Of a stretch of DNA of 64,000 nucleotides, positions 49,977-58,946 are shown piece by piece. Origin of the DNA: DAOULT01 sp964646625 (GTDB lineage: Bacteria > Chloroflexota > Anaerolineae > CAZYHC01); NCBI GenBank assembly GCA_964646625.1, contig CAZYHC010000002.1:1-64000 (forward strand). The letters run 5' to 3'. The notes under the pieces were generated by a model. That model did not search any database and had not been told where the DNA came from. It saw only the letters and a program-made list of their open reading frames with translations. A program made the translations under genes and the position numbers. The first letter of the stretch is position 1; each line of letters begins with the position of its first letter.

Positions 49977-50975
49977 ATGCCCTCTGCACTGACTGTCGCC
50001 ATCGTTGGGGCGGGCCAGGTCGGCCGAAGGCACGGTCGGGCTTTCGCTCAACTCGGCCCAGACGTGCGCGTCGTGGGCGTTGCCGATGTCGATGAGGGCC
50101 GGGCTGCTGAGTTGGCCGCGAGTTGTGGCGCCCGCGCTTTCGCCGACTATAGAGCCCTTCTTGAGCTAAGCCCTGACGTTACCGTCATCTGCCTGCCTCA
50201 TCACTTACACCTTGAGGCCGGCCTTGCCGCGGCTGAGACTGGCAGCCACATTTTGATGGAGAAGCCGCTGGCTCATACGCTGGAGGATGCCTACGCTATC
50301 GTGGAGGGCTGTCGGCGGCACGGCGTGCGGCTGGCGGTGGGGTTTGTCCACCGCTATCGGGTCGAGTTTCAACGGGCACGCCAGCTCATTGCCAGCGGCC
50401 AGATCGGTACCCCGGCTATGGCTACCGACGTCTTTGGCATATCGGGCGGCAGGCACGTGCCTGGTTGGGTCTGGCAAAAGCGTTATTCGGGCGGGGGGAT
50501 CGTGATGTACAGCGGCATCCATAGCATTGACTGGCAGTGCTGGCTGCTGGACAGCGAGGTGGAACAGGTTTTTGCCCGGGCTATGACCTACGGTCTGGAT
50601 GCCGACGTTGAGAACGGGGTGGTAGCCACCCTGGTCTTCGCCAATGGCTGCCTGGGCACCTTGATCGGGAATCAACCGAACTATTTGGTGACCTCTCGCA
50701 CCCGCGACACCGAGGTCTACGGCTCACACGCCCGCATCAAAATCCGAAGCGGCGAATATCTCGATTTCAATAGCGAAGCCCAGGCCTACCGCATGGAGGT
50801 GACGCGCGACGATCCCTTTGCTACCCAGGCCCAGGATTTTGTAGCTGCGGTACGAGAGCAACGGGAGCCGTGGATCGCCGGCCAGGATGGTTTGCGCGCG
50901 CTGGCCGTGACCATGGCTATCTACCGCTCGGCGGAGTTGGGCCAGCCCGTTTCGGTCAGTGATTTTTTACAATAG
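49977..50975 (+). CDS. Gfo/Idh/MocA-family oxidoreductase
   Basis: 332-residue NAD(P)-dependent dehydrogenase. VAIVGAGQVGRRHGRAFAQLG is the cofactor loop, ILMEKPLAHTLEDAY carries the conserved EKP Lys, and the C-terminal domain has GGIVMYSGIHSIDWQCWLL, which gives the catalytic Asp/His region. GTG 49971 is an alternative start overlapping the upstream stop. Substrate unknown; many act on sugars or imino compounds. Confidence 0.9.
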   Translation: MPSALTVAIVGAGQVGRRHGRAFAQLGPDVRVVGVADVDEGRAAELAASCGARAFADYRALLELSPDVTVICLPHHLHLEAGLAAAETGSHILMEKPLAHTLEDAYAIVEGCRRHGVRLAVGFVHRYRVEFQRARQLIASGQIGTPAMATDVFGISGGRHVPGWVWQKRYSGGGIVMYSGIHSIDWQCWLLDSEVEQVFARAMTYGLDADVENGVVATLVFANGCLGTLIGNQPNYLVTSRTRDTEVYGSHARIKIRSGEYLDFNSEAQAYRMEVTRDDPFATQAQDFVAAVREQREPWIAGQDGLRALAVTMAIYRSAELGQPVSVSDFLQ

Positions 50976-51002
50976 AGATACTTCAGCCCATCCGTAGTAA
51001 GG

Positions 51003-52238
51003 ATGAATTTGTCAGGGATGTTGGGGATCCAGGGTCTCATCGGCAGCTTTCATTACAAGGATTACCGACGGTTCTGGACGGGGATTATGCTCACCCAGAT
51101 GACACTCCGCATGCAGGACGTGGTGCTGGGTTGGCAGATGCTCGAAGCGACCGACTCGGTCTTTTGGGTGGGGGTGGTTGCCTTTGCTCGTGACTTGCCA
51201 CTGCTCATCTGGTCACCTATGACCGGCGTTCTGGCCGATCGGATGAAGCGGCAATGGATCATGGCGGTGGCGCTGCTGTTGGCGTCCGTGTCCTCCGGTG
51301 GGTTGGCGCTGTTGACCGCGCTCGGCAGGGTATTGCCGTGGCACATCATTGTGGCTTCGTTCTTGCTGGGCAGCGCTTTCACTCTCTACGCGCCTGCCCG
51401 CTCGGCCCTTCTGCCGAATCTGGTGCCAGCGGAGATGCTTCTCAGCGCGACGACGGTCCTGTTCTCCAGCGGGCGCTTGATGGGTTTCTTCGGCCCCGTG
51501 ACGGCAGGAGCGTTGATTGACATCATCGGCGCGTCGCCCACCCTGATGGCTGAGGTGGTTGTTTGCATCCTTGCCGCGCTGGTCTTTGTCAGGACGGGCG
51601 CTGAGGTTGATTGTCTGTTGCAGGGCTATAACGAACGTGGCAGCATGTGGCGCGGGATTCTCGAAGCCGTGGCCCACTTGCGTCACGATCAACCTTTGCT
51701 GGCCCTGATGCTCCTGAACCTGGTGATGGTGCCTATTGGCATGTCCTACAACAGTTTGATGCCGGTTTTTGCCCGGGAGGTTCTGGGGGCCGGCGCCTCG
51801 ACTCTGGGATCGATGTTGGGCATTTATTATATGGGTATGGCCCTGGCGGGACTGGCGATGGCGGCGGTGGGAGACACCTTCCGCAAGGGACGTGCCGTAT
51901 TGCTGGCGTCCACTGTGCTTAGTTGCGGCCTGGTGGTCTTCGCCTTCTCCAGGCAGGTCGTTTTGACCCTGGGGCTATTGTTCGTGTTGGGTCTTCTGGC
52001 CGGTGTCTATCTGACGCTGAATACCGTGATCTTTCAGAGCCGACCTCCCGACGCCTTGCGCGGGCGTATGATGAGCGCCTGGGGGATGGTGTGGGGACTG
52101 GCGCCTTTTGCCAACCTGGCGGCGGGTGCTATCGCCGAGCGGTGGGGCGTGACCACCGTCATAAGTGGGAGCGGCGCGATCTGCGCAGCGTTTTGCATCG
52201 GAATGGCACTGATTGGATCGCACCTGCGGGAACTGTGA
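51003..52238 (+). CDS. Major facilitator superfamily transporter
   Basis: 411 residues with about twelve membrane segments. SPMTGVLADRMKRQWIMAVALLLA holds the A-loop-like DRxxR motif, and the halves resemble enterobactin-exporter/MFS_3-type efflux proteins (LLPNLVPAEMLLSATTVLFSSGRLMGFFGP). Probably exports a product or excess substrate, though import cannot be excluded. Starts 27 bp after the oxidoreductase gene. Confidence 0.9.
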   Translation: MNLSGMLGIQGLIGSFHYKDYRRFWTGIMLTQMTLRMQDVVLGWQMLEATDSVFWVGVVAFARDLPLLIWSPMTGVLADRMKRQWIMAVALLLASVSSGGLALLTALGRVLPWHIIVASFLLGSAFTLYAPARSALLPNLVPAEMLLSATTVLFSSGRLMGFFGPVTAGALIDIIGASPTLMAEVVVCILAALVFVRTGAEVDCLLQGYNERGSMWRGILEAVAHLRHDQPLLALMLLNLVMVPIGMSYNSLMPVFAREVLGAGASTLGSMLGIYYMGMALAGLAMAAVGDTFRKGRAVLLASTVLSCGLVVFAFSRQVVLTLGLLFVLGLLAGVYLTLNTVIFQSRPPDALRGRMMSAWGMVWGLAPFANLAAGAIAERWGVTTVISGSGAICAAFCIGMALIGSHLREL

Positions 52239-52290
52239 CCTTTGAACTTTAGCCAGGCATTAGGGTAAAAGCCGCGCTTACCTGCTCATA

Positions 52291-52360
52291 GCCCCCGTCC
52301 TCGGGAGTGTCCCAGGCGAGAACCGCTTTACAAACCCGCCCTCGGGGACGAGGGCCGGGA
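52291..52360. repeat. Intergenic element, GCCCCCGTC / GACGAGGGC family, copy C
   Basis: Begins GCCCCCGTCCTCGGG (52291-52305) and ends CTCGGGGACGAGGGCCGGGA (52341-52360), which can pair. A looser relative of copies A (12845) and B (41154). Lies 50 bp before the third M24-like gene. Confidence 0.5.
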
Positions 52361-52409
52361 GCTTTTGAGAGGTAGGGTGCTACTTTTTGAAGAAAGGAGT
52401 TTGATCGAA

Positions 52410-53564
52410 GTGCTGACCCACGAATCTCTGAAAAAAGACGTTGCCCGGCGCATCGAGCGCATCCAGGAGATGATGCAGGAGAAAGACCTGGGGGCCCTCA
52501 TCGTCGTCGGCGGCGGCGCCCCCGGGGCGATGGGCGCCATCCGTTACATCACCAATGCCCACCTGTGGGGTGGAGCTGGCTACGTGGTGCTGGGGAGTGA
52601 GGATCCTGATCCCTGGGCCGAGATCTGGAGCTCTTACCAGGCCGTTTGGACCCGCAACGAGACCACGACCGTCCCTGCGCGCGTCGAGTCGCCCGACGAC
52701 GTGGTGGAGCGCACCACTCGACTGGCGAAGGAATACGCCGAGAAGAGTAAGCGCATTGGCATGGTCAACATGAACAAGCTTCTCAGCGTGGGTGAATACG
52801 GCAAGTTCGCCGAAGCTCTGGGGGGGTTCGAGATGGTGGAGGTGACCAGCGACTACAACGCCATCCGCCAGATCAAAACCCCGTTCGAACTGGAGGCCAT
52901 GCAGCAGAACGGAGCCATCCTGGACGCCTGCATGGATATCTTCCGCGAGTACGCTCACGTAGGGGCGCGCTACTGGGACGTCTGCGCCGCGACGGAGGCT
53001 TTCGTCAAGTCCCACGGCGCATTTTGGGGGCGCACCAAGCTGTCCCTGGACATTACCCCTTATACCGTGCCTGCTCCCAAAGATTTGACCATGAAAGAGG
53101 ACGACATCATCAACTTTGAGATCGTCTATGAGTCTCCCTGGGGCTACTGGCTGGAGATGACCACCGTCTTTTCGTTCCACGACCTGCCGGAGGACGTGCA
53201 CGCCCTGCTCGAAGGCTACCTCAAGGCCGTAGACAACTCCTCGGCGGTAGCCAGGCCCGGCAACCCGCTGCGCATGATCTCTGAGGCCAACGATCGGACG
53301 TTGAGAGACCTGGGCTTTCCCGTCGCTGGCAAGCACACGCCCGATTGCCACAGCACCGGCCTGGACGGCAGCGATGGTCCGAGCTCAGCCGGGGCACCCG
53401 ACTTCATCCTGAAGCCCAACATGGTCTTGTCCTTCCATCCTGGCACGGTGCTGGAGAACGACAGGGGATTCTTGATCTCGGACAATTTCCTCATCACGTC
53501 CGAGGGTGGCGTCCGGCTGTCGCCACACTCTGCCCACCGCTACCATTTGCTTTTGGATAGATAG
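52410..53564 (+). CDS. Creatinase-fold (M24-like) protein 3, altered metal site
   Basis: 384 residues, close paralogue of the protein at 32656. The five M24 ligand positions read Glu237 (NFEIVYESP), Glu249 (YWLEMT), His314 (CHSTGLDGSDGPS), His343 (LSFHPGT) and Asp358 (ISDNFLITSEGG), the same substitutions as its paralogue, so they are conserved and probably functional. GTG 52410 has GGAG 10 bases upstream. Followed at 15 bp by MmgE/PrpD. Confidence 0.82.
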   Translation: MLTHESLKKDVARRIERIQEMMQEKDLGALIVVGGGAPGAMGAIRYITNAHLWGGAGYVVLGSEDPDPWAEIWSSYQAVWTRNETTTVPARVESPDDVVERTTRLAKEYAEKSKRIGMVNMNKLLSVGEYGKFAEALGGFEMVEVTSDYNAIRQIKTPFELEAMQQNGAILDACMDIFREYAHVGARYWDVCAATEAFVKSHGAFWGRTKLSLDITPYTVPAPKDLTMKEDDIINFEIVYESPWGYWLEMTTVFSFHDLPEDVHALLEGYLKAVDNSSAVARPGNPLRMISEANDRTLRDLGFPVAGKHTPDCHSTGLDGSDGPSSAGAPDFILKPNMVLSFHPGTVLENDRGFLISDNFLITSEGGVRLSPHSAHRYHLLLDR

Positions 53565-53579
53565 GAGGACGGGAAGCCG

Positions 53580-54962
53580 ATGAACGAGAAAGCCAAAGCT
53601 GATTTCAACGCCGTCGAAAAGATAGCGGCGTATGCCACCAATCTCAAGTTCGAGGCTCTGACCGGGTTGACGGTTACGCGCGCCCGGCAGGTAGTGCTGG
53701 ATACGCTGGGCACGGCGTTGGGAGGATACCAGTTTCGCCTGGGGCGCCTGGCCGCGGATTACGCCGCCGCGATGCAGCCCGGGAACGAAGCGTCGCTCGT
53801 CGCCGACGGACGCCGCAGCACGGTGGAAGGGGCGGCCTGGGCCAATGCCGTTATGGGCAAGTACCTGGGCATGGACGACTCGCACCGGGTGTGCGGTCAC
53901 GTGGCCGCCGAGTTGGTGCCGGTGGCCCTGGCGCTGGGTGAGTACAAGGGCCTCGACGGGCGCCAGGTGATCACGGCCATGGCGGCCGGGTACGACGTGT
54001 TCGGAGCGATCCAGCCCGCAGTGAGGGTGCCGCAGCGCGTCAGGGGGTTGGACCACAAAGGGCAGGCGGGCACTCTCGCCAGCTCGATCACGGCCGGGGT
54101 GGCCATGGGGCTTGACATGGAGAAGATGGCCCACGCCCTGGCGCTTTCGATGGACATGGCCTGCGGTACGGAGCAGTACGTCTACGATAGCGGCCTTTGC
54201 GACACCAAGGACTTGCTGGCGGGTTACGCCGCCCGCAACGGCATCTATGCGGCCAGGCTGGCAGACTTTGGGTTTCAGGGGCCGCCAGGTGCGCTTGATG
54301 GTTCTTATGGTTACTACCACGCCTTTGGCGACGGCTACGACCCTGCCTACCTGGATGGGATCGGCCAACGCTTTACGCTGGCCGAGACGGGCTTTAAGCC
54401 CCACGCCGGCTGCCGCCACGTCCACGCCTGCGTGGATGCCACCCAGGAACTGCTCAAGACGGGGAAACCCGCGCTCGACGAGATCGTCTCCATCGAGATT
54501 GGCACGTACAAAGGGGCCATGACCCCCTCGTTCCGGGTCAACTATCATCCTGAGAATGTGGGCCAGGCGGCGTTCAGCCTGCCCGTGACCGTGTCGGTGG
54601 TGTTGGCCCGTGGCGGCTGGTACCGTGAGGACATTGAGGCCTATGACCAGCCTGAGATCCGCCGTCTGTGGCCCCTGGTCGAAGTCTACCTGGACGAGGA
54701 AATCGAAGCGGCCTATCCCGAAAAGAACGGCTGCGTGGTCAGGGTGACGACCAAGAATGGCAAGCAGTACGAGGGCCGGGTGGACTACGCCAAAGGCGAG
54801 CCGGAGAATATGCTGACCGAGGCGGAGTTCGAGGCCAAGTTCCGCCGTCTGGTCGGCGAACTGCTGCCAGGCGGTCAGGTTGACCGGATCATTGAGATGG
54901 CCTCCAGGCTGGAGGAGCTTGAGGACGTTGGCGAGCTGGTGCGCCTGACCGCCAGGCCCTGA
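53580..54962 (+). CDS. MmgE/PrpD family protein
   Basis: 460 residues. VTRARQVVLDTLGTALGGYQFRLGRL, DGRRSTVEGAAWANAVMGKYLGMDDSHR and HKGQAGTLASSITAGVAMGLDMEKMAHALALSMDMACG are standard segments of the MmgE/PrpD fold (2-methylcitrate dehydratase, aconitate decarboxylase, iminodisuccinate epimerase). The family includes dehydratases, decarboxylases and epimerases of carboxylic or amino acids. Between a creatinase-like protein and an epimerase-like protein it probably acts on a carboxylate intermediate. Confidence 0.9.
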   Translation: MNEKAKADFNAVEKIAAYATNLKFEALTGLTVTRARQVVLDTLGTALGGYQFRLGRLAADYAAAMQPGNEASLVADGRRSTVEGAAWANAVMGKYLGMDDSHRVCGHVAAELVPVALALGEYKGLDGRQVITAMAAGYDVFGAIQPAVRVPQRVRGLDHKGQAGTLASSITAGVAMGLDMEKMAHALALSMDMACGTEQYVYDSGLCDTKDLLAGYAARNGIYAARLADFGFQGPPGALDGSYGYYHAFGDGYDPAYLDGIGQRFTLAETGFKPHAGCRHVHACVDATQELLKTGKPALDEIVSIEIGTYKGAMTPSFRVNYHPENVGQAAFSLPVTVSVVLARGGWYREDIEAYDQPEIRRLWPLVEVYLDEEIEAAYPEKNGCVVRVTTKNGKQYEGRVDYAKGEPENMLTEAEFEAKFRRLVGELLPGGQVDRIIEMASRLEELEDVGELVRLTARP

Positions 54963-54978
54963 ACAGGGGGATGCGGCT

Positions 54979-56067
54979 ATGAAGATCGTAGAGGTGCGCT
55001 CCACGATTGCAGATGTCCAGCGGCGCGTGCCGTTGAAGACGGCTTACGGCGAGATGCCTGGCACCACCACGGTGGTGGTGCAGGTCTACACCGACGAGGG
55101 GATCACAGGCGTGGGACAGACCGTAGCGCCCGCGCCGTGGTATGGCGAGACGGCAGAAGCGATCAAGGTCAACATCGACAGGTATCTCCGCCCGGCGGTG
55201 CTGGGGCAGGACCCTTTCGACCTCGAGCGGCTGTTTGACCTGATGTACAAATCGCTTCGTGGAGCCCGCTACCCGATCACGGCGGTCGAGTATGCCCTGT
55301 GGGATATCAAGGGCCAGGCCCTCAACGTGCCGGTGTACCAGTTGTTGGGCGGCAAGTGCTGTGCTGGTGCTCCGCTGCACGCCTTCGTGGAGCGGACGAG
55401 CGTCGAGGAGACCGCGGCGCGTATTCAGGAGTTGGCAGCGCAGGGATGGACCTGGTTCAAAACCAAGATCGGCTTTGGGGTGGAAGAAGACCTGGCCTGG
55501 TATCGTGGCGTGCGCCAGGCAGTTGGCGACGAGGCCAGATTTCAATTGGACGGCAATATGGGATACACGCTCGGGGAAGCGGTCCAGGCCCTGACCCGGC
55601 TAGAGCGGATGGGGGGGCTGGCCCTGGTCGAGCAGCCGGTGCGCTACCTGGATGAGATGGCGGCCCTGGCGGCGCGGCTGGAGACCCCGCTCCAGGCAGA
55701 CGAGGCATTGACCAGCCTGCGCAGCGTGTACGAGATCGCGGCTAAGGGCGCGGCCCACGTGCTGCACTTCAAGATACACAAGTACGGCGGGCTGCTACAG
55801 GCCAAGCGCATGGCCGCAGTCGGCGAAGCGGCAGGGCTGGAACTCTCCGTGGCGCCTTACTTTGACGTTCTGGCCGCCGCCGCGACCCACTTCGCGGCCT
55901 CTACGCCTGGTGTCAAATGGCCCGCGGGGGCATCCGATATGGCGGATACCCTGCTGGCCGAGCCGTTCGTGCCCACGGGACAGGTGATGGGCCCACCCGA
56001 AGGTCCGGGGTTGGGCGTGAAACTGGACGAAGATAAGCTGCAATTTTATGCGAGTAAATGGGAGTAA
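54979..56067 (+). CDS. Enolase-superfamily enzyme, muconate lactonizing/dipeptide epimerase-like
   Basis: 362 residues with the complete catalytic set of the MLE subgroup: Lys161 and Lys163 (FKTKIG), metal ligands Asp191 (LDGN), Glu218 (VEQPV) and Asp241 (ADEAL), and Lys265 on the opposite face (HFKIHKYGG). This two-base arrangement is used for 1,1-proton transfer (dipeptide epimerases, N-acyl amino acid racemases) or lactonisation. The surrounding peptide and acyl-amino-acid genes favour an epimerase or N-acylamino acid racemase. Starts 16 bp after MmgE/PrpD. Confidence 0.92.
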   Translation: MKIVEVRSTIADVQRRVPLKTAYGEMPGTTTVVVQVYTDEGITGVGQTVAPAPWYGETAEAIKVNIDRYLRPAVLGQDPFDLERLFDLMYKSLRGARYPITAVEYALWDIKGQALNVPVYQLLGGKCCAGAPLHAFVERTSVEETAARIQELAAQGWTWFKTKIGFGVEEDLAWYRGVRQAVGDEARFQLDGNMGYTLGEAVQALTRLERMGGLALVEQPVRYLDEMAALAARLETPLQADEALTSLRSVYEIAAKGAAHVLHFKIHKYGGLLQAKRMAAVGEAAGLELSVAPYFDVLAAAATHFAASTPGVKWPAGASDMADTLLAEPFVPTGQVMGPPEGPGLGVKLDEDKLQFYASKWE

Positions 56068-56248
56068 GAGTCACTCTCGCAGAACATTACGGTTATCGGT
56101 AGGTGGGAAAGATGGACGATCTGATAGAACGAACCCTAAAGTGCCTGGAGCAGAACCATTGTTGAGGCGTCGGCTCAGCGTTTAGATACTTTTCATCGGG
56201 GTGAAGGTATGGGGGATGTCCCTGGCATCTCCCGTGAGGGCCAGTTAG

Positions 56249-56306
56249 AAAGGGGGTGAGGGCTATAGAAAAGACCTGTTGTTCTGTTGGGTGTCGGTTT
56301 CCGTAG
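56249..56306 (+). promoter_or_regulatory. Leader with extra Shine-Dalgarno and 16-codon ORF
   Basis: AAAGGGGGTGAG lies 82 bp before binding-protein gene C. GTG 56256 opens a 16-codon frame (ending CCSVGCRFP) with its stop at 56306. A weaker anti-16S match than the other three leaders but the same place. The rest of 56068-56248 shows nothing recognisable. Confidence 0.35.
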
Positions 56307-56330
56307 TAAAATCTAAGGGAGGAAAGAAAG

Positions 56331-57920
56331 ATGAAAAAGAGACTGGTTTTCAATTTGGCGCTCCTGCTGGTCGTGGCCGTACTGCTGGGGCCGACAGCGT
56401 TTCCAACCGCGGGGAGGGCCGCTGAGCCAACCGAGTTCGTGTTTGCGCACACGGGCCCCATCCGCACGATGGACGCTCCGGTGACCTGGTACGGCTCAAC
56501 GCACTGGCTGACCAACCTGCTCTACGACTGCCTGATCTGGCGTAAGGCCGATGGTTCCGGGTACGTGGGGCAGGCGGCAGAAAGTTGGGAAGCCATCGAC
56601 GACGTTACGTGGCGCTTCCACCTGCGGCCTGGGCTGACCTTCCACAACGGCGAGCCATTGGATGCGAATGCGATCAAGTGGAACATCGATCGCGTGAAAA
56701 CGCGCGAGGACTTTATGGTGCAACCGCAGTGGGACTTCGTGAAAGAAGTCAAGGTGGTGGATGACCTGACCGTTGACGTCATCACCCCGCAACCCCACGC
56801 CTACTTCGAGTACGATGTCAGTTACAACGGCTGCGAGCTGCTGCCGCCTAAGTACATAGAAGAAGTTGGCGAGGAAGAGTTCACCTTGAAGCCCGTCGGC
56901 TCTGGCCCCTACAAGCTGACCGAGTTCGTCGCCAGCGAGCGCTACGTCTTCGAAGCCTGGGATGACTACTGGGAGGGCCGGCCTGAGGTGGACCGCGTCA
57001 TCTACCAGGTGATCTCGGAGCCAGCCAGCCAGATCGCGGCTCTCCTGGCTGGGCAGGTTGATCTGGTGGCCAATGTGCCGCTCCCGGACCGTGAGAAGGT
57101 GTGCGGCACCGAGGGGATCGAGTGTACGACAAATACCTCGAACCGTTTGCACCACCTGTACCTGCGAACCGAGATCGAGTCCGGCGAGATGGCAAAGGAG
57201 TATCCCGACTATCAGCCTGCCACCCTGGATAAGCGTATCCGCCATGCTATCGACTATGCGCTCGACCGCAACTTGCTGGCTGAGGTCCAGGGATCTGGAT
57301 ACCCGACAATAGTGCGCGTGGGCAGGTACTACCCAGAGGGCTTTGCCGACAAGTTCGCAGGGCCAGAGGTCGCTGCCGAGCGGTACGATCCGGAGTTGGC
57401 CAAGCAGTTGATCAAGGAAGCGGGCTACGACCCTGACGCTGGCAACAAGCCCAAGCTCTATCTCGATTCGCCGGGTTTCTACTTCGGCAATGAGAAGGAA
57501 GTGTGCGAAGCGATCGAAGTGATGCTGGAAGACGTGGGCTTCGACGTTGAGTTGAACATACTCGACAGGTCTGCCCACTTCGAGCAGATCGTCGAACCGG
57601 GCACCAACCGGGATATCTTGCAGGTGACGTTGGGTGGTAGCCCTTCGCTCGTGCCGCTGTTCTACCACTGCGACTGGTGGGAGCCCACCTACCACGTGTG
57701 CGACCCGGAGTGGGATAAGGTGACGGAGAAGATCATGGTCACGATCGATGCGGAGGAGCGGCTGAAGTTGTGGGAGGAGTGGTGGGATTACTACCTCGAC
57801 TATGCTCATACCATCACCCTGTACGAGATCGACAACACGTATGCTATGAATGACGAGTTCGATTGGACGCCGCGGGCAGACGGCTGGATGACCTTCCGGG
57901 GCCTGACATTGGCTGAGTGA
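56331..57920 (+). CDS. Peptide-type ABC substrate-binding protein (SBP_bac_5) C
   Basis: 529 residues, Sec signal peptide ~1-30 (LVFNLALLLVVAVLLGPTAFP). Family segments: AESWEAIDDVTWRFHLRPGLTFHNGEPLDANAIKWNIDR, KPVGSGPYKLTEF and DKRIRHAIDYALDRNLLAEVQ. It has more cysteines in the ligand-binding region than the other two binding proteins (e.g. EKVCGTEGIECTTN), which may form a disulphide. GGGAGG precedes the ATG. Permeases follow after a hairpin. Confidence 0.93.
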   Translation: MKKRLVFNLALLLVVAVLLGPTAFPTAGRAAEPTEFVFAHTGPIRTMDAPVTWYGSTHWLTNLLYDCLIWRKADGSGYVGQAAESWEAIDDVTWRFHLRPGLTFHNGEPLDANAIKWNIDRVKTREDFMVQPQWDFVKEVKVVDDLTVDVITPQPHAYFEYDVSYNGCELLPPKYIEEVGEEEFTLKPVGSGPYKLTEFVASERYVFEAWDDYWEGRPEVDRVIYQVISEPASQIAALLAGQVDLVANVPLPDREKVCGTEGIECTTNTSNRLHHLYLRTEIESGEMAKEYPDYQPATLDKRIRHAIDYALDRNLLAEVQGSGYPTIVRVGRYYPEGFADKFAGPEVAAERYDPELAKQLIKEAGYDPDAGNKPKLYLDSPGFYFGNEKEVCEAIEVMLEDVGFDVELNILDRSAHFEQIVEPGTNRDILQVTLGGSPSLVPLFYHCDWWEPTYHVCDPEWDKVTEKIMVTIDAEERLKLWEEWWDYYLDYAHTITLYEIDNTYAMNDEFDWTPRADGWMTFRGLTLAE

Positions 57921-57944
57921 CAGTGGATCGTGGTCTCAGAGTTC

Positions 57945-57971
57945 GTGGGGGAGCCTCATTGGCTCCCCCAC
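57945..57971 (+). repeat. 11-bp perfect hairpin after binding-protein gene C
   Basis: GTGGGGGAGCC (57945-57955) and GGCTCCCCCAC (57961-57971) around TCATT, 24 bp past the stop and 57 bp before the permease gene. No T-run. Confidence 0.85.
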
Positions 57972-58028
57972 TTCCCTCTGGTGGCGAAACGTAGTGGCAA
58001 GGACCTATGTGTCCTTGAGGGAGATTAA

Positions 58029-58946
58029 ATGCAAAGGTACATTCTGTCTCGTCTGTCTCAGTTGGTTATCACCATTTTTATCGTATCGTTGCTGGTGTTT
58101 TTCCTGGTACGCCTGAAAGGAGACCCTGTCTCGGTCATGGCTCCGCCCACGTTTAACGTGGAGCAGATTGAGCGGCTGCGGCGAGCCTGGGGATTTGATA
58201 AGCCTCTGTGGGAGCAGTACCTTATATTCCTGCGCAAGGCTGTAACCGGCGATTTCGGTCTTTCCATACAGCATCGGATACCGGCCATGTACCTGGTGGT
58301 GCAGCGGCTTAAATGGACGTATATGCTGGCTGGCGCCTCAGCTTTGATCGCGCTGGCAGTTGCCATCCCCCTGGGGGTGATATCAGCCGTGAAACGCAAT
58401 AGCGTGGTGGATTTGCTTGCCACAGGCGTGGCTACGGTGGGCACAGCCATGCCCGGTTTCTGGTTTGGGATAATGTTGATGCTGATTTTTTCGGTGCACT
58501 TACGGCTGCTGCCTGCTTATGGGGCAGAACAACCGACCTCGATCATCATGCCGGCCCTGGCGTTGGGCACGGGCATGGCGGCCCGCATTTCCCGCCTCAC
58601 TCGCTCCTCGATGCTGGAGACGCTGGGACAGGACTATATCCGCACCGCTTATAGTAAGGGCTTGAGCAATCGCGTTGTGGTGTGGCGGCACGCGCTGCGG
58701 AACGGATTGATCCCTGTGGTAACTGCTTTTGGCCTGCAACTGGGTTGGCTGTTGGGGGGCTCCGTAGTCGTAGAATCGGTGTTTGCCTGGCCGGGTCTGG
58801 GGCGGCTGATGATCGAGTCCATCCACATCCGCGACATCACCATTGTCCAGGCCGGGTTGTTGTTTTTTGCCACCTCCTTTGTTCTCATAAACCTGGTTGT
58901 TGATATCCTATACACTTTCCTCGACCCGCGCGTTCGTTATGACTAG
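58029..58946 (+). CDS. Peptide-type ABC permease C1 (DppB-like)
   Basis: 305 residues: MQRYILSRLSQLVITIFIVSLLVFFLVRLKGDPVSVM start, coupling segment YIRTAYSKGLSNRVVVWRHALRNGLIPVVTAFG, and GGSVVVESVFAWPGLGRLMIESIHIRDITIVQAGLL. GGGAG precedes the ATG. Its last codons overlap the start of the next permease gene. Confidence 0.95.
   Translation: MQRYILSRLSQLVITIFIVSLLVFFLVRLKGDPVSVMAPPTFNVEQIERLRRAWGFDKPLWEQYLIFLRKAVTGDFGLSIQHRIPAMYLVVQRLKWTYMLAGASALIALAVAIPLGVISAVKRNSVVDLLATGVATVGTAMPGFWFGIMLMLIFSVHLRLLPAYGAEQPTSIIMPALALGTGMAARISRLTRSSMLETLGQDYIRTAYSKGLSNRVVVWRHALRNGLIPVVTAFGLQLGWLLGGSVVVESVFAWPGLGRLMIESIHIRDITIVQAGLLFFATSFVLINLVVDILYTFLDPRVRYD

Noticed and set aside
53385..55004. 539-codon minus-strand frame opposite MmgE/PrpD
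   Set aside because: Antisense of a conserved gene; no motif.
56215..56236. Hairpin GGGGGATG...CATCTCCC as a terminator after the epimerase gene
   Set aside because: The stem is short and bulged and no T-run follows.
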